From an uncultured Verrucomicrobiota bacterium (GTDB lineage: Bacteria; Verrucomicrobiota; Verrucomicrobiia; Limisphaerales; UBA1319), in NCBI GenBank assembly GCA_903845125.1, contig CAIMWS010000274.1, positions 1 through 55,987 of the forward strand: a stretch of 55,987 bases of DNA. The letters run 5' to 3'. Positions 23,577 to 33,531 of this stretch are shown piece after piece. The notes under the pieces are model-generated. The model was given only the letters and a program-made list of their open reading frames with translations, searched no databases and was not told the DNA's origin. The position numbers and the translations under genes were made by a program. Position 1 is the stretch's first letter. The number at the start of each line of letters is the position of its first letter.

Positions 23577-26500
23577 CTATTGCTGCCAAACCGCCCGGTA
23601 GAACCGGCGGGGAATGGTGATGGATGTCTCGTCCACTAAATCCTGGAATTCGCCAGTCAGGGTCACATTGGCGATGGTGACCCAGCCCGCCAGGTTATCA
23701 GAGGCTTGGATCAAATAAACCTGATCCGGTTGTCCAGTAAGGCGAAACTGGAACTGGCCTTGTGCATTCTTGCGCAAAGCGGTCAATTTAGGCGCCGTGG
23801 TTGCCAGCGGAATGATATGAACCCGCACATTCGCAAGCCCCCAGCTTTCTTCCGTGAGATTGGGCTGCAAGCCGACGGCCACAAAATTCAAAACCAGCGT
23901 GGACGAGGAATGGATGAAGGTGTAGCTCTGTTTGTAAACCGCATCCATCACATCGCCCCCGGACAATTTGAAGCCCAAGGTGTTGGTTTCCGCCGCCCCG
24001 GTAAAGGCCGGATAATTGTTGGCGGGCCACGTCCCCGGAAAAGCTTGGCCGTAGTTGGTGCTGTTGGCGGGCAGGTTATTGAACGTGGAGTTGACCAGTT
24101 TCAATCCGCCACCCACATTCACCTCGAAGCGGTCCGGACCGTCATTGGTGTTGTTGCCATCCCAGGAGCCGAGCACAAATAAATCATACGCCACGGTGAC
24201 GGCCGAATGCGGAGGAATCTGGCTCAAGGTCAGGGTGAGGTTCGTATTGCCAAGGCCCCCCAGGTAGGCCCGGTTCCCAAAGGGAGTTATCGCCACGTTG
24301 GTCTGCGACCACTCGGTCCCCGCCCCATTCTGGAAGTTATTGCTGTAAATTTGCTGCCCGGTGTTGACCTGGCCCGAAGGGGTCACCGTCAAATCATACA
24401 GAATGGGTGATGCCTCCCCGAGGGTCACCTGGAACGTGGCCTCCACCTGCAGATACTTGCCCGCAGGGGTCGAAGCCAGGGACTGGCCCTTCATAGCATT
24501 TTCCCATGGCGACCAGATCACTTGGTCATTGGAACTGCGCACACGCACCTTGATCGAAGTGCCGGCCGGCTCGGAACTGGTCCAACTGACCAAACCCCAC
24601 GGCGTATCGGTCACTTTGGCATTATGGATGACCGTCCAGCGTCCGAATTTCGTGGTGGCAGTGCGGGAAATAATGCCAGTCATGTCGCTATAACCATAAT
24701 GGTACCCGTTGGGGATCTGTTTGGAGATGTCAATCGTATCCGTGGCGGGATCGATGCGCTTGATGTATTCATCTCCATAGTTCACGACCCAGACCTTGCC
24801 ATCCGCGTCCACCGAAACACCGGTGGGCGTGTTGCCAACCGGGATTTGCTTCTTCAGCAGGCCGTCATTGGACCATCGCGCCACCGTGCCGGGCGCGGAG
24901 TTGGCCACCCATACATCGCCATCGTCGGTCACCGCCATGCCGCGGGACTCACTGATGCCATCCCGGGTCCAATCAAGCGTGCGGGTGAGCACGTTGAAAC
25001 GCGAAAGCTTCACGCTTTGCCAACCGGAAATGAAAAGGTGATTATTTTGGTCCAAAGCCAGCCCGTAAACTGTGTGGCCGATGCTGATGGTGTCGAAGCT
25101 GTCGTTGGCCGGGTTCAGCCAAAGCACGTGGTTGTTGCCAATTCCAGCTGACCACAGGATGCCGTTGGCATCAATCACCGCCCCGTAGGGGGTGTGGTTT
25201 TTGGACGAAACATCCACGGTCCGAAGAATCTGGCCGGAAACCCCGGACACATAATAATATTTTTTCGTGTTGTAGGTGCCCACCCAGACGTTGGCGCGCG
25301 CATCCACTGCGATTGAACGGGTATATGCCGTTTCATTCCACGGCCCTTTGTAGGTGCCCGGAACAAAGGTTCCCTCCTGGCCGGCGATGAAAACCACCTC
25401 GTATAACACACATTCATCCTTGCCCCATGGCAGCATTTCCGAGGCGCTGATTACCCCATCTCCATTGAGATCCTGGGAGGTTTCGATGATGCCATTGCCG
25501 TTGCGATCCTCGTATTGGCCATTTTCGTACAAACCGATTTTGGTGGCGGTGCTGGCGGTGCGGTTGATGATCCAGCAGTTGCCCTGCTGATCGACCGTCG
25601 TTCGCGATGGGCTGCCGCCCGCCGGACAAGTGATGTAGCGGCCCAGTTCCCGCCCCGTGCGGGTATCCACCTTGGACACCGTGCCATCGTTGGAATTAGG
25701 CACCCAAATGAAGGGCAAGGTAACCGCCTGTTTCGAAAGCTGTAGTTGATCGTGGACCGTCTGGTATTCCACACCCACCAAAGTGGCGTTGCCGTCGGCG
25801 TCAAAGTCGGCGTCGATGGTGTAGGTGCGCCCTTGGGGTGTGGTGCTTGAAGCAGCGATCAGCGTAACCGCCTTCACAGCATCCACTTTGCCGGCATCCG
25901 CAGCGGAGGTGGCGGTCACCAACACCTCAGATTGCGATCCCGCCGTGGCCTGGGAATCGGCGTTCACCTCGATCCGGAACTCCGAGGAGGCCCCCAATAG
26001 CTGGGCGGCATTGGTCCACCCCGATCCCACCACCCAATCGGTCACATCATTGGTGCTGGTGAGCGAATCAAAAAACCGCACGGTCCAAGGCCGGCTGGGA
26101 GCCAAGCTCCGAATAATGTAATGATCGGCAATATTCCCCCGGTTGCTGACTTTTAGATAATACACTGCCCGATAACCAGGTTCAATTTCACGTGACCGCA
26201 CCTGACCCGCGGCATCGCGGTTGATGATGTTCTCACCGGTGTAATGAATGTCGTTGTTGCGGCTGATCATCAGATCCACCCCGGTCTTGGGTTGGTTGAC
26301 CGTCCAAACACGTACGGTGTCTAGCCGGGTTGGTTCTCCCGTGGATATGAACGAAAGCAATACTTCGTTGGTAGTCCCACCGATGGCACTGAAGCCAGGC
26401 GTCACCTCCACCCTCATTTCCCGCGCCTGACCGGGTGCCAGGTTGGTCCAGGTGTAAGTTCCCTGGATGACTGCGGCAGTGATTTCGCCGCTGCCAGCCA

Positions 26501-29500
26501 GGGAATCGAAATATTTCACCGTCCAGCCCGCCTTTCCAATGCCACCCACCACGCGGACATCGTCGGAAATATTTCCCGAATAACTCAGTTTGAAATAATA
26601 AATGGCGGTGGTGCCGGCATCCACCGTCTGGAGCTTGGTTTGCTCCGCCAGTGAATCCGTGCCAGCGCCGGTATAAACGGCTTCGTTGGGATTTTTCAGC
26701 AGCGCATCCACCAGGTGTTGTGCCAGCGGCGCGTTCTGTTCAAAGGCGCCGATATCCACCCCGACGCCTTGCAGCCTGATCCGCCCATCCAAATCCATCC
26801 AAGTGGGCTGAATCAGGCTCGTATCCCCCGCATCCACGGCCGGTGACGCACCAGCCAGTTGGTATTTTCCCGCCGCCGCGTCCAGGAACTTTGGATCCAC
26901 CTCAAGGTCCGTCGCACCGACAGCCACGCCTTGGTAATTGGCTTTCGTGTTGCCAAAAATACAATTGTGGTTGAGCGTCAAATCCCCGCCCTCCCGGGTG
27001 ATGCCAGCAGCCGTGTTGAAAACCACGATATTGTTGGCGATCACGGGTTGGCCGGCATAGCAGTAAATGCCGCTGCCCTCACTGTAGGCCAGGGTGTTGT
27101 TGATGATCTGCGGGATTCCCCCGCCAAACATCATTATGGCGCTCCAGGCATTGCTATACATCAGCGAATTATTCAGCCGGGCATTCGAGTTGTATAAAGT
27201 CACTCCGTGCGCCGCTCCCGATCTGACCTCCAGGTCCGCCATTTCCGGGCTGCTGCTTTCCACATAAATCGAGGAGCGACGATAGGCATTTTGAAGCCAC
27301 CCCAGATTGTCCCGGCCGGCGAATTCGACCCGGCAAAAACTCAGCTGGGATGCGCCCGCCTGGGGCCCCAAATAAATCCCGGCCCAATCTCCAGGTGTGG
27401 GCGCCGCATTCCGGCTGGTGAAAACAATGGGCAATTTGGCGGTACCGGCGGCCATCAAGGTGCCCTGGATCCTCACCGCGGGGCCGCCGCTGCGCACCTC
27501 CACCCCGGGTTCCATGGTCAGACTGACAGTCTCCGGCAATACCACCTCCCCGCCTAGCAAATAGGGGAAATTGGTCCCTGGATTGGACCATACCCCGTTC
27601 ATGCCAAAGCTACCGCCCGGTACATAGATGCCGCCTTGCCCGCTTCCTTCCTGCCGGTTGTTTTTCATCTCCGGGAATGTGTTCACAGAATCCAGCACCA
27701 CTGGATAGTCGCTGGCACTAAAGTTATTGAAGTAATTCCCTTCCAACCGGGCATGGGATTGGAACATTTCAATGCCATGGGCTGAGCTGTCGGTGATGGC
27801 GCATTGTTCAAAAACCGGGGAACACTGATCTACGTAAACCGTCACATAGCGGTAACCGTTATTGATCCAGCCGAGATTGTCGCGCCCCGCGTAACGGAAA
27901 GTGCAATTCTTGAATGCGGAATCCCCGGCCGCGGGGGAAAGGTAAATGCCTTTCCAATCGCCCCCAACCGCCAAGGTATTGGTGCCATCCCCGTTGGAGT
28001 CTCCGCCCACAGCATCATCTTTGGCCGAGGTGAAATGAATCTGGCCCGCAGAACCGTCGGCTAGCAGTGTTCCCTGGATGTAAAGCGCGGCGCCTTGGAA
28101 CTTGAGGGTGCTATTCGGTTCCACGCTCAGCACTGCGCCGGCTCCGATCGTCAAATCCGAGGTCACCACGTAGGGCGCGTTGGTCTGCCAATTTTTGTAA
28201 ACCCCGCTGGCCCCCAAAGTGCCCCCCCAGATCTGAATGCCTGAATATTTATTGGTCACAAAAAGGATGGCCGTGGGATCCGGCAGCGATGAGCCATCCG
28301 TGCCCACGGTGTAATATCCGTTGCCTCCATAACCATTGCCGGCAAACAAACCCCGCATGATCACCGGCCGGCTGCCAGCTTCAGCCTTCAGCCCATGGCC
28401 ACCGCACTCCCGGATGGTGATATCATTAATCCGTGCTTGTGAATTATACAGTTCCATGCCATTCCAAAGGCTGCTGAAGATGGTGACATGATCCAGGCTG
28501 GGACTGGAACCATTTAGGTAAACAGTCGCATAGCGGTAAGCGTTGTTGAACCAGCCCAGGGTATCGCGCCCGGCATAAGCCAGGTTGACATAGGCCAGCC
28601 TGGAGTTGCCAGCCGCGGGGCCAAAATAAAGACCCATCCAATCTCCGGCCGCCGGGGTTTCCTGGCGGCTGGTGAAAGTGATTGGCAAAGCGGCGGTTCC
28701 CACCGCCTCCAAGGTGCCATTCACATAGATCCGGCGCCCAGCCGATTTGATCGTGGTACCCGCCGCGATCCGCCAGGTAGCCCCCTCGTCCACGGTGAGG
28801 TCGCTGTCCAGGAAATACGGGAAATTTGTGCCCGGATTCTGCAGGGTTACCGGGGTCGAAATCCGGCCACCCGGCAGCGAAATGCCCGGTATACCGGTGC
28901 CCGCAAACGTGTTCAGGGATTGCTGTAATTGGCAGTCGCTAGTGTCGCAGACCATGGCGTATCCCCCGGGACCGAAATTGGCAAATTGAGAGTTGCGCAC
29001 CACGGCGGAGCTGGCCCAGAATTCAAGCCCGTGCAAGGCGCTGTCGGAGATGACACATTGGGTGAACGTAGGCGAGCACCCATCCGCGTAAACCGTAACC
29101 CGCCGGTAGCCGTTGTGGATCCAGCCCAAAGTATCCCCTCCAGCATAGCGCAAAATGCAGTTGTTAAAAACCGATGCACCCGCCGTCGGCGCGAGATAAA
29201 TGCCCTTCCAATTGCCTGCTTGAGCCACGGTATTGGTGCCATCGCCGTTGGAATCGCCACCCGCCGCATCGTCCCGCCAGGAGGTGAACACTATGGTGCC
29301 TGGATTGCCATTCGCCTGCAGGTTTCCGTTCACCCACAGCAGGGTGCTTTGGAATTTAACCGTGGTTCCTTGCTCAATGGTCAAAGTGGACCCTTCAGTC
29401 ACGGTTAAATTACCGGTGACCACATAGGGCACGGTGGGGCTCCAATTTTTCCATACTCCGGAAGCGGTCAACGAACCGCCGCCCACCTCAATCCCCTGCA

Positions 29501-32048
29501 TCTGGTTGGAAGCGAAGGTGGTGCCGGAAATATCCGGCACGGACGAACCATCATGATAAACAGTATAACGCCCCTTGCCGCCGTTGCCCATGAAGGATGC
29601 CGTGCTGATGGACGGCCGGCTTTCGGCTTGTGCCACCAAAGCGTAGCCACCGCATTTTTCCAAACTGAGGTTTTGGATGCTCGACTTGCACGCCCACAAC
29701 TCCAAACCGTTCCACAGGCTTTGGGAAATGGTCAAATGGTCGATTGCCGGGCTGCAGCTATCCAAGTGCATCGCCGCCAGCCGGTACGTGTTGTGGATCC
29801 AGCCCAGGTTGTCCTGGCCGCCAAATTCCACTTTCACAAAACCAAGCTTGGAGCGGCCTGCCAGGGGCCCCATATAAAGGCCCCGCCAGTCGCCCGGGGC
29901 GGGCAGCGGCTTGCTGCTGGTAAAAACTATGGGCCTGGCCGCCGTTCCCAGCGCCTGCAGGGTTCCATATACCAGCCACCGTGTATTGGAGGTTTTCACA
30001 GTGTTCCCCGCGTCCAAATCCAGTTCCGCATCCTCGGCCACGGTTAAATCGCCACCGATAAAATAGGGGAAATTGGCTCCGGGTTGATTCCAGGTGTTGG
30101 TTCCATTCAAGGTCCCCCCCGGAACATAGATGCCAGGCCAACCGGTGCCGGTGGCGGTATTGCCTCCGGTAAGGGGAAAAACCTTCAAAGAATCGAAAAC
30201 CATGGCATAATACCCATCGGCAATATCCAGGAACTGATTATTAACGATCCGTGCCGGGCTGTTCATAAGTTCAATGCCATGCGCGCCGCTATTGGCGATG
30301 ATGGAATTGGTGACGGTCACGAAAGATTGGTCCACGTATATCGTGACCAGACGGTAGCCACCGTTGATCCAGCCCATATTATCACGGCCGGCATAGCTCA
30401 AGTAACAATTATTCAACAGCGACGCTCCGGCAGTGGTTTCGAATTTGATCCCTTTCCAATTCCGTCCAGCCGGCGCGGTGGCGATGCCATCGCCGTTGGA
30501 GTCGCCACCCAACGTATCATCATACCAGGAAGTGAAGTTGATGCGGCCAGGGGTTCCATCAGCCAGCAGTGTTCCGCCCACATACATCCCGGAATTCGCG
30601 AACTTGATGGTGGCCCCTTGCTCAATGGTTAAAGTGACATCCTGGTTCACTCCCATGTCTTTGGTCACCACGTATGGGGCATTGGCGGCCCAGTGCTTCC
30701 ACGTTCCGGAAGCTGCCAGGGATCCACCATCCACCTGGATCCCTTGCTGCTTGTTATCGGAAAAAGTGGCATTGGCCGGCGTGGGCAGGGAACCAGCCTC
30801 GGTGTAAACAGCATAATAGCCGCTATCGGCTTTGCCATTGCCTGTGAAATTCAGCGTATTGAGGACGGGCCAACTGCCAGCGGTAGCGACCATCGCACAG
30901 CCACCGCAGTTTTGAATGGCCAGGTTGTTGAACGCGGCTTTGGATCCCACCATCTCCATGCCGTGGTAACGGCTGTTCTGGATCGTCAAATGATCAAAGG
31001 TCGGGCTGCTGTAATCAAGGAACAGTGCGGTGTAGCGATAAGCTCCGCGGATCCAGCCCAGGCTGTCACGCCCACCATAAGCCAAGGTGACGTAGTGCAA
31101 CTCCGAAGCACCCGCCTTTTCGCCGAAATACAGGCCGCGCCAATCACCCGCTTCGGACGGAGTTTTGCGGCTCGTGAACAAAACCGGAGAACCAGCGGTT
31201 CCCAACGCCTTGAGCGTCCCGTAAATCACCACCCGCTGCCCCTCGGTCTTGAAAACGCAACCGGCGGCCACGTTCCACTCCACCCCCTCGTTCAAAGATA
31301 ATTCTCCATTAAGGAAATAGGGAAAGCTATCGCCAGGCTTGGTCCAAGTGATATTGGCGGAAAGGCCGCCTCCGGGAACCGCTATGCCCAACTCCCCAGC
31401 CCCCGAAGCTGTGTTGCCACCAAAGGTGGGAAAAGTGTTCACGTGATCGCACGCTATGGCATAATAGCCAGCTGGCACATTTTGGAAGGTATTGTTGAGG
31501 ATCTGCCCGCCTCCGGGGCGCAAATTGATACCGTGGCTCGCGGAATCAACAATGCTGCAGCCCACAATATTGGCGGCGCACCCGTCCAAATAAACTGCAC
31601 AGCGGCGGTACGCTCCGTTGAAATATCCCAAACTGTCGCCGCCGGCCCCCTGCAAGGTGCAGCCATGCAGTAGCGAGTCGCCGGAATCGGGCGACAAGTA
31701 AATGCCCATCCAGTTGCCCGCCCCATTGATGGTGAAGGTGGCATTAGTGGCTTTTAGGTTGCCGTATACGTAAATCCGCTGGCCGGAGCTGATTTGGACG
31801 GTTACTCCGGACTCCACGGTCAAAATATTGCCAGCATTGACGTTTACTTTTGCCTCTAAGACGTAGGGGCTATTAGCCGCCACCCAGGTTTGGGAATTAA
31901 TGGAAACTTCACGGATTTCTCCGTTTGGTCCAACGCGATTCACGTAGGTGATAGCATGGGCTTGCGGAATTCCGCATCCGATCCAAAAGACTACCGATGC
32001 CAGCCAGGCGGGCCACAAATATTTCCGGTGGAAAATGGGGTTTTTCAT
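23577..32048 (-). CDS. Giant secreted protein: eight-module beta-helix, Ig-like pair, beta-propeller, C-terminal verrucomicrobial module
   Basis: The start is the ATG at 32048, which begins a signal peptide (WPAWLASVVFWIGCGIPQAHA); the product is about 2,823 residues. Residues about 45-1760 form a right-handed parallel beta-helix made of eight modules, each with a core like GRDNLGWINNGYRY and NWKGIYLxPxAG. Three odd-numbered modules carry a Ca-binding-like GGDSNGDG loop. The helix closes with ASPAVDAGD and DIGAFEQ. Two similar Ig/CARDB-like domains follow at about 1786-2072. A streptogramin-lyase/NHL-like propeller spans about 2083-2450 (FIWVPNSNDGTVSKVD, TPTGVSVDADGKVWVVN) and has an EF-hand-like insert (DRNGNGIIETSQDLNGDG). 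Next come a beta-sandwich region at about 2566-2749 and a final module ending RRFYRAVWQQ, a tail common in Verrucomicrobiota secreted proteins. The helix could bind or cleave polysaccharides or act as an adhesin, but no catalytic residues can be assigned. Confidence 0.9.
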   Translation of the reverse strand: MKNPIFHRKYLWPAWLASVVFWIGCGIPQAHAITYVNRVGPNGEIREVSINSQTWVAANSPYVLEAKVNVNAGNILTVESGVTVQISSGQRIYVYGNLKATNATFTINGAGNWMGIYLSPDSGDSLLHGCTLQGAGGDSLGYFNGAYRRCAVYLDGCAANIVGCSIVDSASHGINLRPGGGQILNNTFQNVPAGYYAIACDHVNTFPTFGGNTASGAGELGIAVPGGGLSANITWTKPGDSFPYFLNGELSLNEGVEWNVAAGCVFKTEGQRVVIYGTLKALGTAGSPVLFTSRKTPSEAGDWRGLYFGEKAGASELHYVTLAYGGRDSLGWIRGAYRYTALFLDYSSPTFDHLTIQNSRYHGMEMVGSKAAFNNLAIQNCGGCAMVATAGSWPVLNTLNFTGNGKADSGYYAVYTEAGSLPTPANATFSDNKQQGIQVDGGSLAASGTWKHWAANAPYVVTKDMGVNQDVTLTIEQGATIKFANSGMYVGGTLLADGTPGRINFTSWYDDTLGGDSNGDGIATAPAGRNWKGIKFETTAGASLLNNCYLSYAGRDNMGWINGGYRLVTIYVDQSFVTVTNSIIANSGAHGIELMNSPARIVNNQFLDIADGYYAMVFDSLKVFPLTGGNTATGTGWPGIYVPGGTLNGTNTWNQPGANFPYFIGGDLTVAEDAELDLDAGNTVKTSNTRWLVYGTLQALGTAARPIVFTSSKPLPAPGDWRGLYMGPLAGRSKLGFVKVEFGGQDNLGWIHNTYRLAAMHLDSCSPAIDHLTISQSLWNGLELWACKSSIQNLSLEKCGGYALVAQAESRPSISTASFMGNGGKGRYTVYHDGSSVPDISGTTFASNQMQGIEVGGGSLTASGVWKNWSPTVPYVVTGNLTVTEGSTLTIEQGTTVKFQSTLLWVNGNLQANGNPGTIVFTSWRDDAAGGDSNGDGTNTVAQAGNWKGIYLAPTAGASVFNNCILRYAGGDTLGWIHNGYRRVTVYADGCSPTFTQCVISDSALHGLEFWASSAVVRNSQFANFGPGGYAMVCDTSDCQLQQSLNTFAGTGIPGISLPGGRISTPVTLQNPGTNFPYFLDSDLTVDEGATWRIAAGTTIKSAGRRIYVNGTLEAVGTAALPITFTSRQETPAAGDWMGLYFGPAAGNSRLAYVNLAYAGRDTLGWFNNAYRYATVYLNGSSPSLDHVTIFSSLWNGMELYNSQARINDITIRECGGHGLKAEAGSRPVIMRGLFAGNGYGGNGYYTVGTDGSSLPDPTAILFVTNKYSGIQIWGGTLGASGVYKNWQTNAPYVVTSDLTIGAGAVLSVEPNSTLKFQGAALYIQGTLLADGSAGQIHFTSAKDDAVGGDSNGDGTNTLAVGGDWKGIYLSPAAGDSAFKNCTFRYAGRDNLGWINNGYRYVTVYVDQCSPVFEQCAITDSSAHGIEMFQSHARLEGNYFNNFSASDYPVVLDSVNTFPEMKNNRQEGSGQGGIYVPGGSFGMNGVWSNPGTNFPYLLGGEVVLPETVSLTMEPGVEVRSGGPAVRIQGTLMAAGTAKLPIVFTSRNAAPTPGDWAGIYLGPQAGASQLSFCRVEFAGRDNLGWLQNAYRRSSIYVESSSPEMADLEVRSGAAHGVTLYNSNARLNNSLMYSNAWSAIMMFGGGIPQIINNTLAYSEGSGIYCYAGQPVIANNIVVFNTAAGITREGGDLTLNHNCIFGNTKANYQGVAVGATDLEVDPKFLDAAAGKYQLAGASPAVDAGDTSLIQPTWMDLDGRIRLQGVGVDIGAFEQNAPLAQHLVDALLKNPNEAVYTGAGTDSLAEQTKLQTVDAGTTAIYYFKLSYSGNISDDVRVVGGIGKAGWTVKYFDSLAGSGEITAAVIQGTYTWTNLAPGQAREMRVEVTPGFSAIGGTTNEVLLSFISTGEPTRLDTVRVWTVNQPKTGVDLMISRNNDIHYTGENIINRDAAGQVRSREIEPGYRAVYYLKVSNRGNIADHYIIRSLAPSRPWTVRFFDSLTSTNDVTDWVVGSGWTNAAQLLGASSEFRIEVNADSQATAGSQSEVLVTATSAADAGKVDAVKAVTLIAASSTTPQGRTYTIDADFDADGNATLVGVEYQTVHDQLQLSKQAVTLPFIWVPNSNDGTVSKVDTRTGRELGRYITCPAGGSPSRTTVDQQGNCWIINRTASTATKIGLYENGQYEDRNGNGIIETSQDLNGDGVISASEMLPWGKDECVLYEVVFIAGQEGTFVPGTYKGPWNETAYTRSIAVDARANVWVGTYNTKKYYYVSGVSGQILRTVDVSSKNHTPYGAVIDANGILWSAGIGNNHVLWLNPANDSFDTISIGHTVYGLALDQNNHLFISGWQSVKLSRFNVLTRTLDWTRDGISESRGMAVTDDGDVWVANSAPGTVARWSNDGLLKKQIPVGNTPTGVSVDADGKVWVVNYGDEYIKRIDPATDTIDISKQIPNGYHYGYSDMTGIISRTATTKFGRWTVIHNAKVTDTPWGLVSWTSSEPAGTSIKVRVRSSNDQVIWSPWENAMKGQSLASTPAGKYLQVEATFQVTLGEASPILYDLTVTPSGQVNTGQQIYSNNFQNGAGTEWSQTNVAITPFGNRAYLGGLGNTNLTLTLSQIPPHSAVTVAYDLFVLGSWDGNNTNDGPDRFEVNVGGGLKLVNSTFNNLPANSTNYGQAFPGTWPANNYPAFTGAAETNTLGFKLSGGDVMDAVYKQSYTFIHSSSTLVLNFVAVGLQPNLTEESWGLANVRVHIIPLATTAPKLTALRKNAQGQFQFRLTGQPDQVYLIQASDNLAGWVTIANVTLTGEFQDLVDETSITIPRRFYRAVWQQ
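27295..31640 (-). repeat. Eight-copy beta-helix module repeat in four tandem super-repeats
   Basis: The Asp codon of the D-x-(L/M)-G-(W/Y) core falls at plus-strand positions 31635, 31065, 30381, 29811, 29133, 28563, 27879 and 27309. The gaps are 570, 684, 570, 678, 570, 684 and 570 bases, a strict alternation of 190 and 226-228 codons. A pair therefore makes a super-repeat of about 1,250 bases, present four times. Odd modules 3, 5 and 7 have the longer FTSxxDDxxGGDSNGDG insert; even modules have FTSxxxxPxxGDW. The copies are diverged in sequence, so this is not a simple DNA repeat array. Confidence 0.9.
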
Positions 32049-32577
32049 AATTTGGGATTCCGTTGCTTTACGTTTGTCAGCCAAGGAAGCTCACCTTTGA
32101 AGTTACTGCTCTCCAACGGCCATGGAATGAGCATCCGGGCCGTAATATCGTACTATATTTTCTGGTTAAGACCGACCCTACCAACCAACTATAACTTTAA
32201 ACCTTTTCGCACTGCTTTGATATGTTAGCAGAATAAAGTCACTGAAGCAATTGGTTTTGATATGCAAATATTGCCTTTATTAGATCCTTTTTTGAGCGAC
32301 CAACCCCAAGAGAAAAACGTTCGAATCCATTCGGCGCCCAATCTCTAGTGGTGGCCATGTAGAGGGGGGTGGAGGAAATTCCACCGCAGATGTGCGCAAG
32401 TCCTGAAGCAGGCTTTGATTTCTGATCTAAGCCGGATCCATGACGAACGACCCGGACTATGCGGAAAAAGCTCCAACCATCGGGCATGACCGATCCAATA
32501 ACATGGGTGCGGCTTAGTTGCGGTTCCGCAACCACCTCAATAACTGGATAAGGAAAATACCAATCCTAAATGTAGGA
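32049..32577. other. AT-rich intergenic region upstream of the giant gene
   Basis: About 530 bases with no gene that I can support. The stretch 32130-32310 is distinctly AT-rich compared with its surroundings and is where the promoter or a long leader of the giant gene would lie. A minus-strand frame at 32239-32535 is open, but it has no motif or ribosome site. Confidence 0.5.
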
Positions 32578-33438
32578 TCAGCGCCGCTTGGGTGCCGACT
32601 TTTTAGATTGGCCCGGCTTGGCGGGCTTGCCCGTGGGAAGTGGCGTGAGCAATTGGCCCATATCGGGATTGATCAATGGTCCGAGTTGATGAAAAGCCAG
32701 GGTCACATGCTTGGGACTATTGGCCGTCTCACCTAAATCTGCAGGCGAAAAATGCAGGGTAATCAACTCTTTGGATAACGTAAAGTTAATGAACTTCGCA
32801 TTTACCGTGGTTTTTACCCGGGTAATATCCGTTTCAGTTAAACCCGCTTCGTTATTCTGACGGATCTCCTGGGCTACCAATTCAGCGACGGTGGGGAGTC
32901 CATCTGGTAATATTATATCGCCCAAGGCCATATTTTGACGCCGACGTACATCGAAATTGAATGACTGGATTTCCACGCTTTTATCCTGCGGTCCGGTAAC
33001 CACGTGGGTTTCCAACGAGAAACTGGCCATTTGGTCGGTAACGTAATCCAGGGAAAGGTGCATCTGGGCAGTCCATGGCAAAACCGCCTTGCTCAAGGTT
33101 TCCTCATCCAGATTGGAGGCATCATTGACAAATTCAGACCGAATGCGCTCAACGTAATTTTTTACCGATTGGTTCAAAGACTGAAACGGCGCATTGATGA
33201 ACTCGGGATATTGGAGGCGGATTTCGTAAGTTTGGAAAACCTGGCCTTTGGAGTTGGCTTGACTGCCGCGGCGTTCGATATTGCGAATGCTGTAAAGAAC
33301 CCGAGACTGTGTTGGGGGCAGGTTCCGCGCGACCGAATCCCGGTCACCAGGCCCCTGACATCCTGCCCAAATGGAAACCGCTACTGCGGTCAGAATAGTG
33401 CGCCAAACAACCTTGGACGCCAAAGGATTGTTCCTCAT
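32578..33438 (-). CDS. RsiV/PdaC-like lipoprotein (DUF4163-DUF3298)
   Basis: The 286-residue product has a lipoprotein signal with the lipobox IWAGC (Cys27). The N-terminal half of the mature protein (TYEIRLQYPEFINAPFQSLNQSVKNYVERIRSEF) matches DUF4163. The C-terminal half (DVRRRQNMALGDIILPDG, LSKELITLHFSPADLGETA) matches DUF3298. These two domains occur together in the periplasmic parts of RsiV anti-sigma factors and in PdaC-like proteins, where they bind lysozyme or peptidoglycan-related ligands. No sigma factor gene is adjacent and there is no cytoplasmic anti-sigma segment, so this is a free lipoprotein rather than an anti-sigma factor. A Lys/Pro-rich tail (TGKPAKPGQSKKSAPKRR) ends it. 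The ATG is at 33438. Confidence 0.82.
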   Translation of the reverse strand: MRNNPLASKVVWRTILTAVAVSIWAGCQGPGDRDSVARNLPPTQSRVLYSIRNIERRGSQANSKGQVFQTYEIRLQYPEFINAPFQSLNQSVKNYVERIRSEFVNDASNLDEETLSKAVLPWTAQMHLSLDYVTDQMASFSLETHVVTGPQDKSVEIQSFNFDVRRRQNMALGDIILPDGLPTVAELVAQEIRQNNEAGLTETDITRVKTTVNAKFINFTLSKELITLHFSPADLGETANSPKHVTLAFHQLGPLINPDMGQLLTPLPTGKPAKPGQSKKSAPKRR

Positions 33439-33531
33439 AATGAAAACCTAAGACGAATTAGGCTTCCAGGAAAGAACAAATTAACAGGCAAGGCGCGGTG
33501 ACCTGGAAAGATTAACTCTATCCCAGATTGA

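Noticed and set aside
23700..32000. Regularly spaced repeats that could suggest a CRISPR array or satellite
   Set aside because: The period is 570/684 bases, the repeats are diverged and they are fully explained as coding modules of one protein.
32239..32535. Minus-strand frame of 98 codons in the AT-rich gap
   Set aside because: No ribosome site, motif or sensible context was seen.
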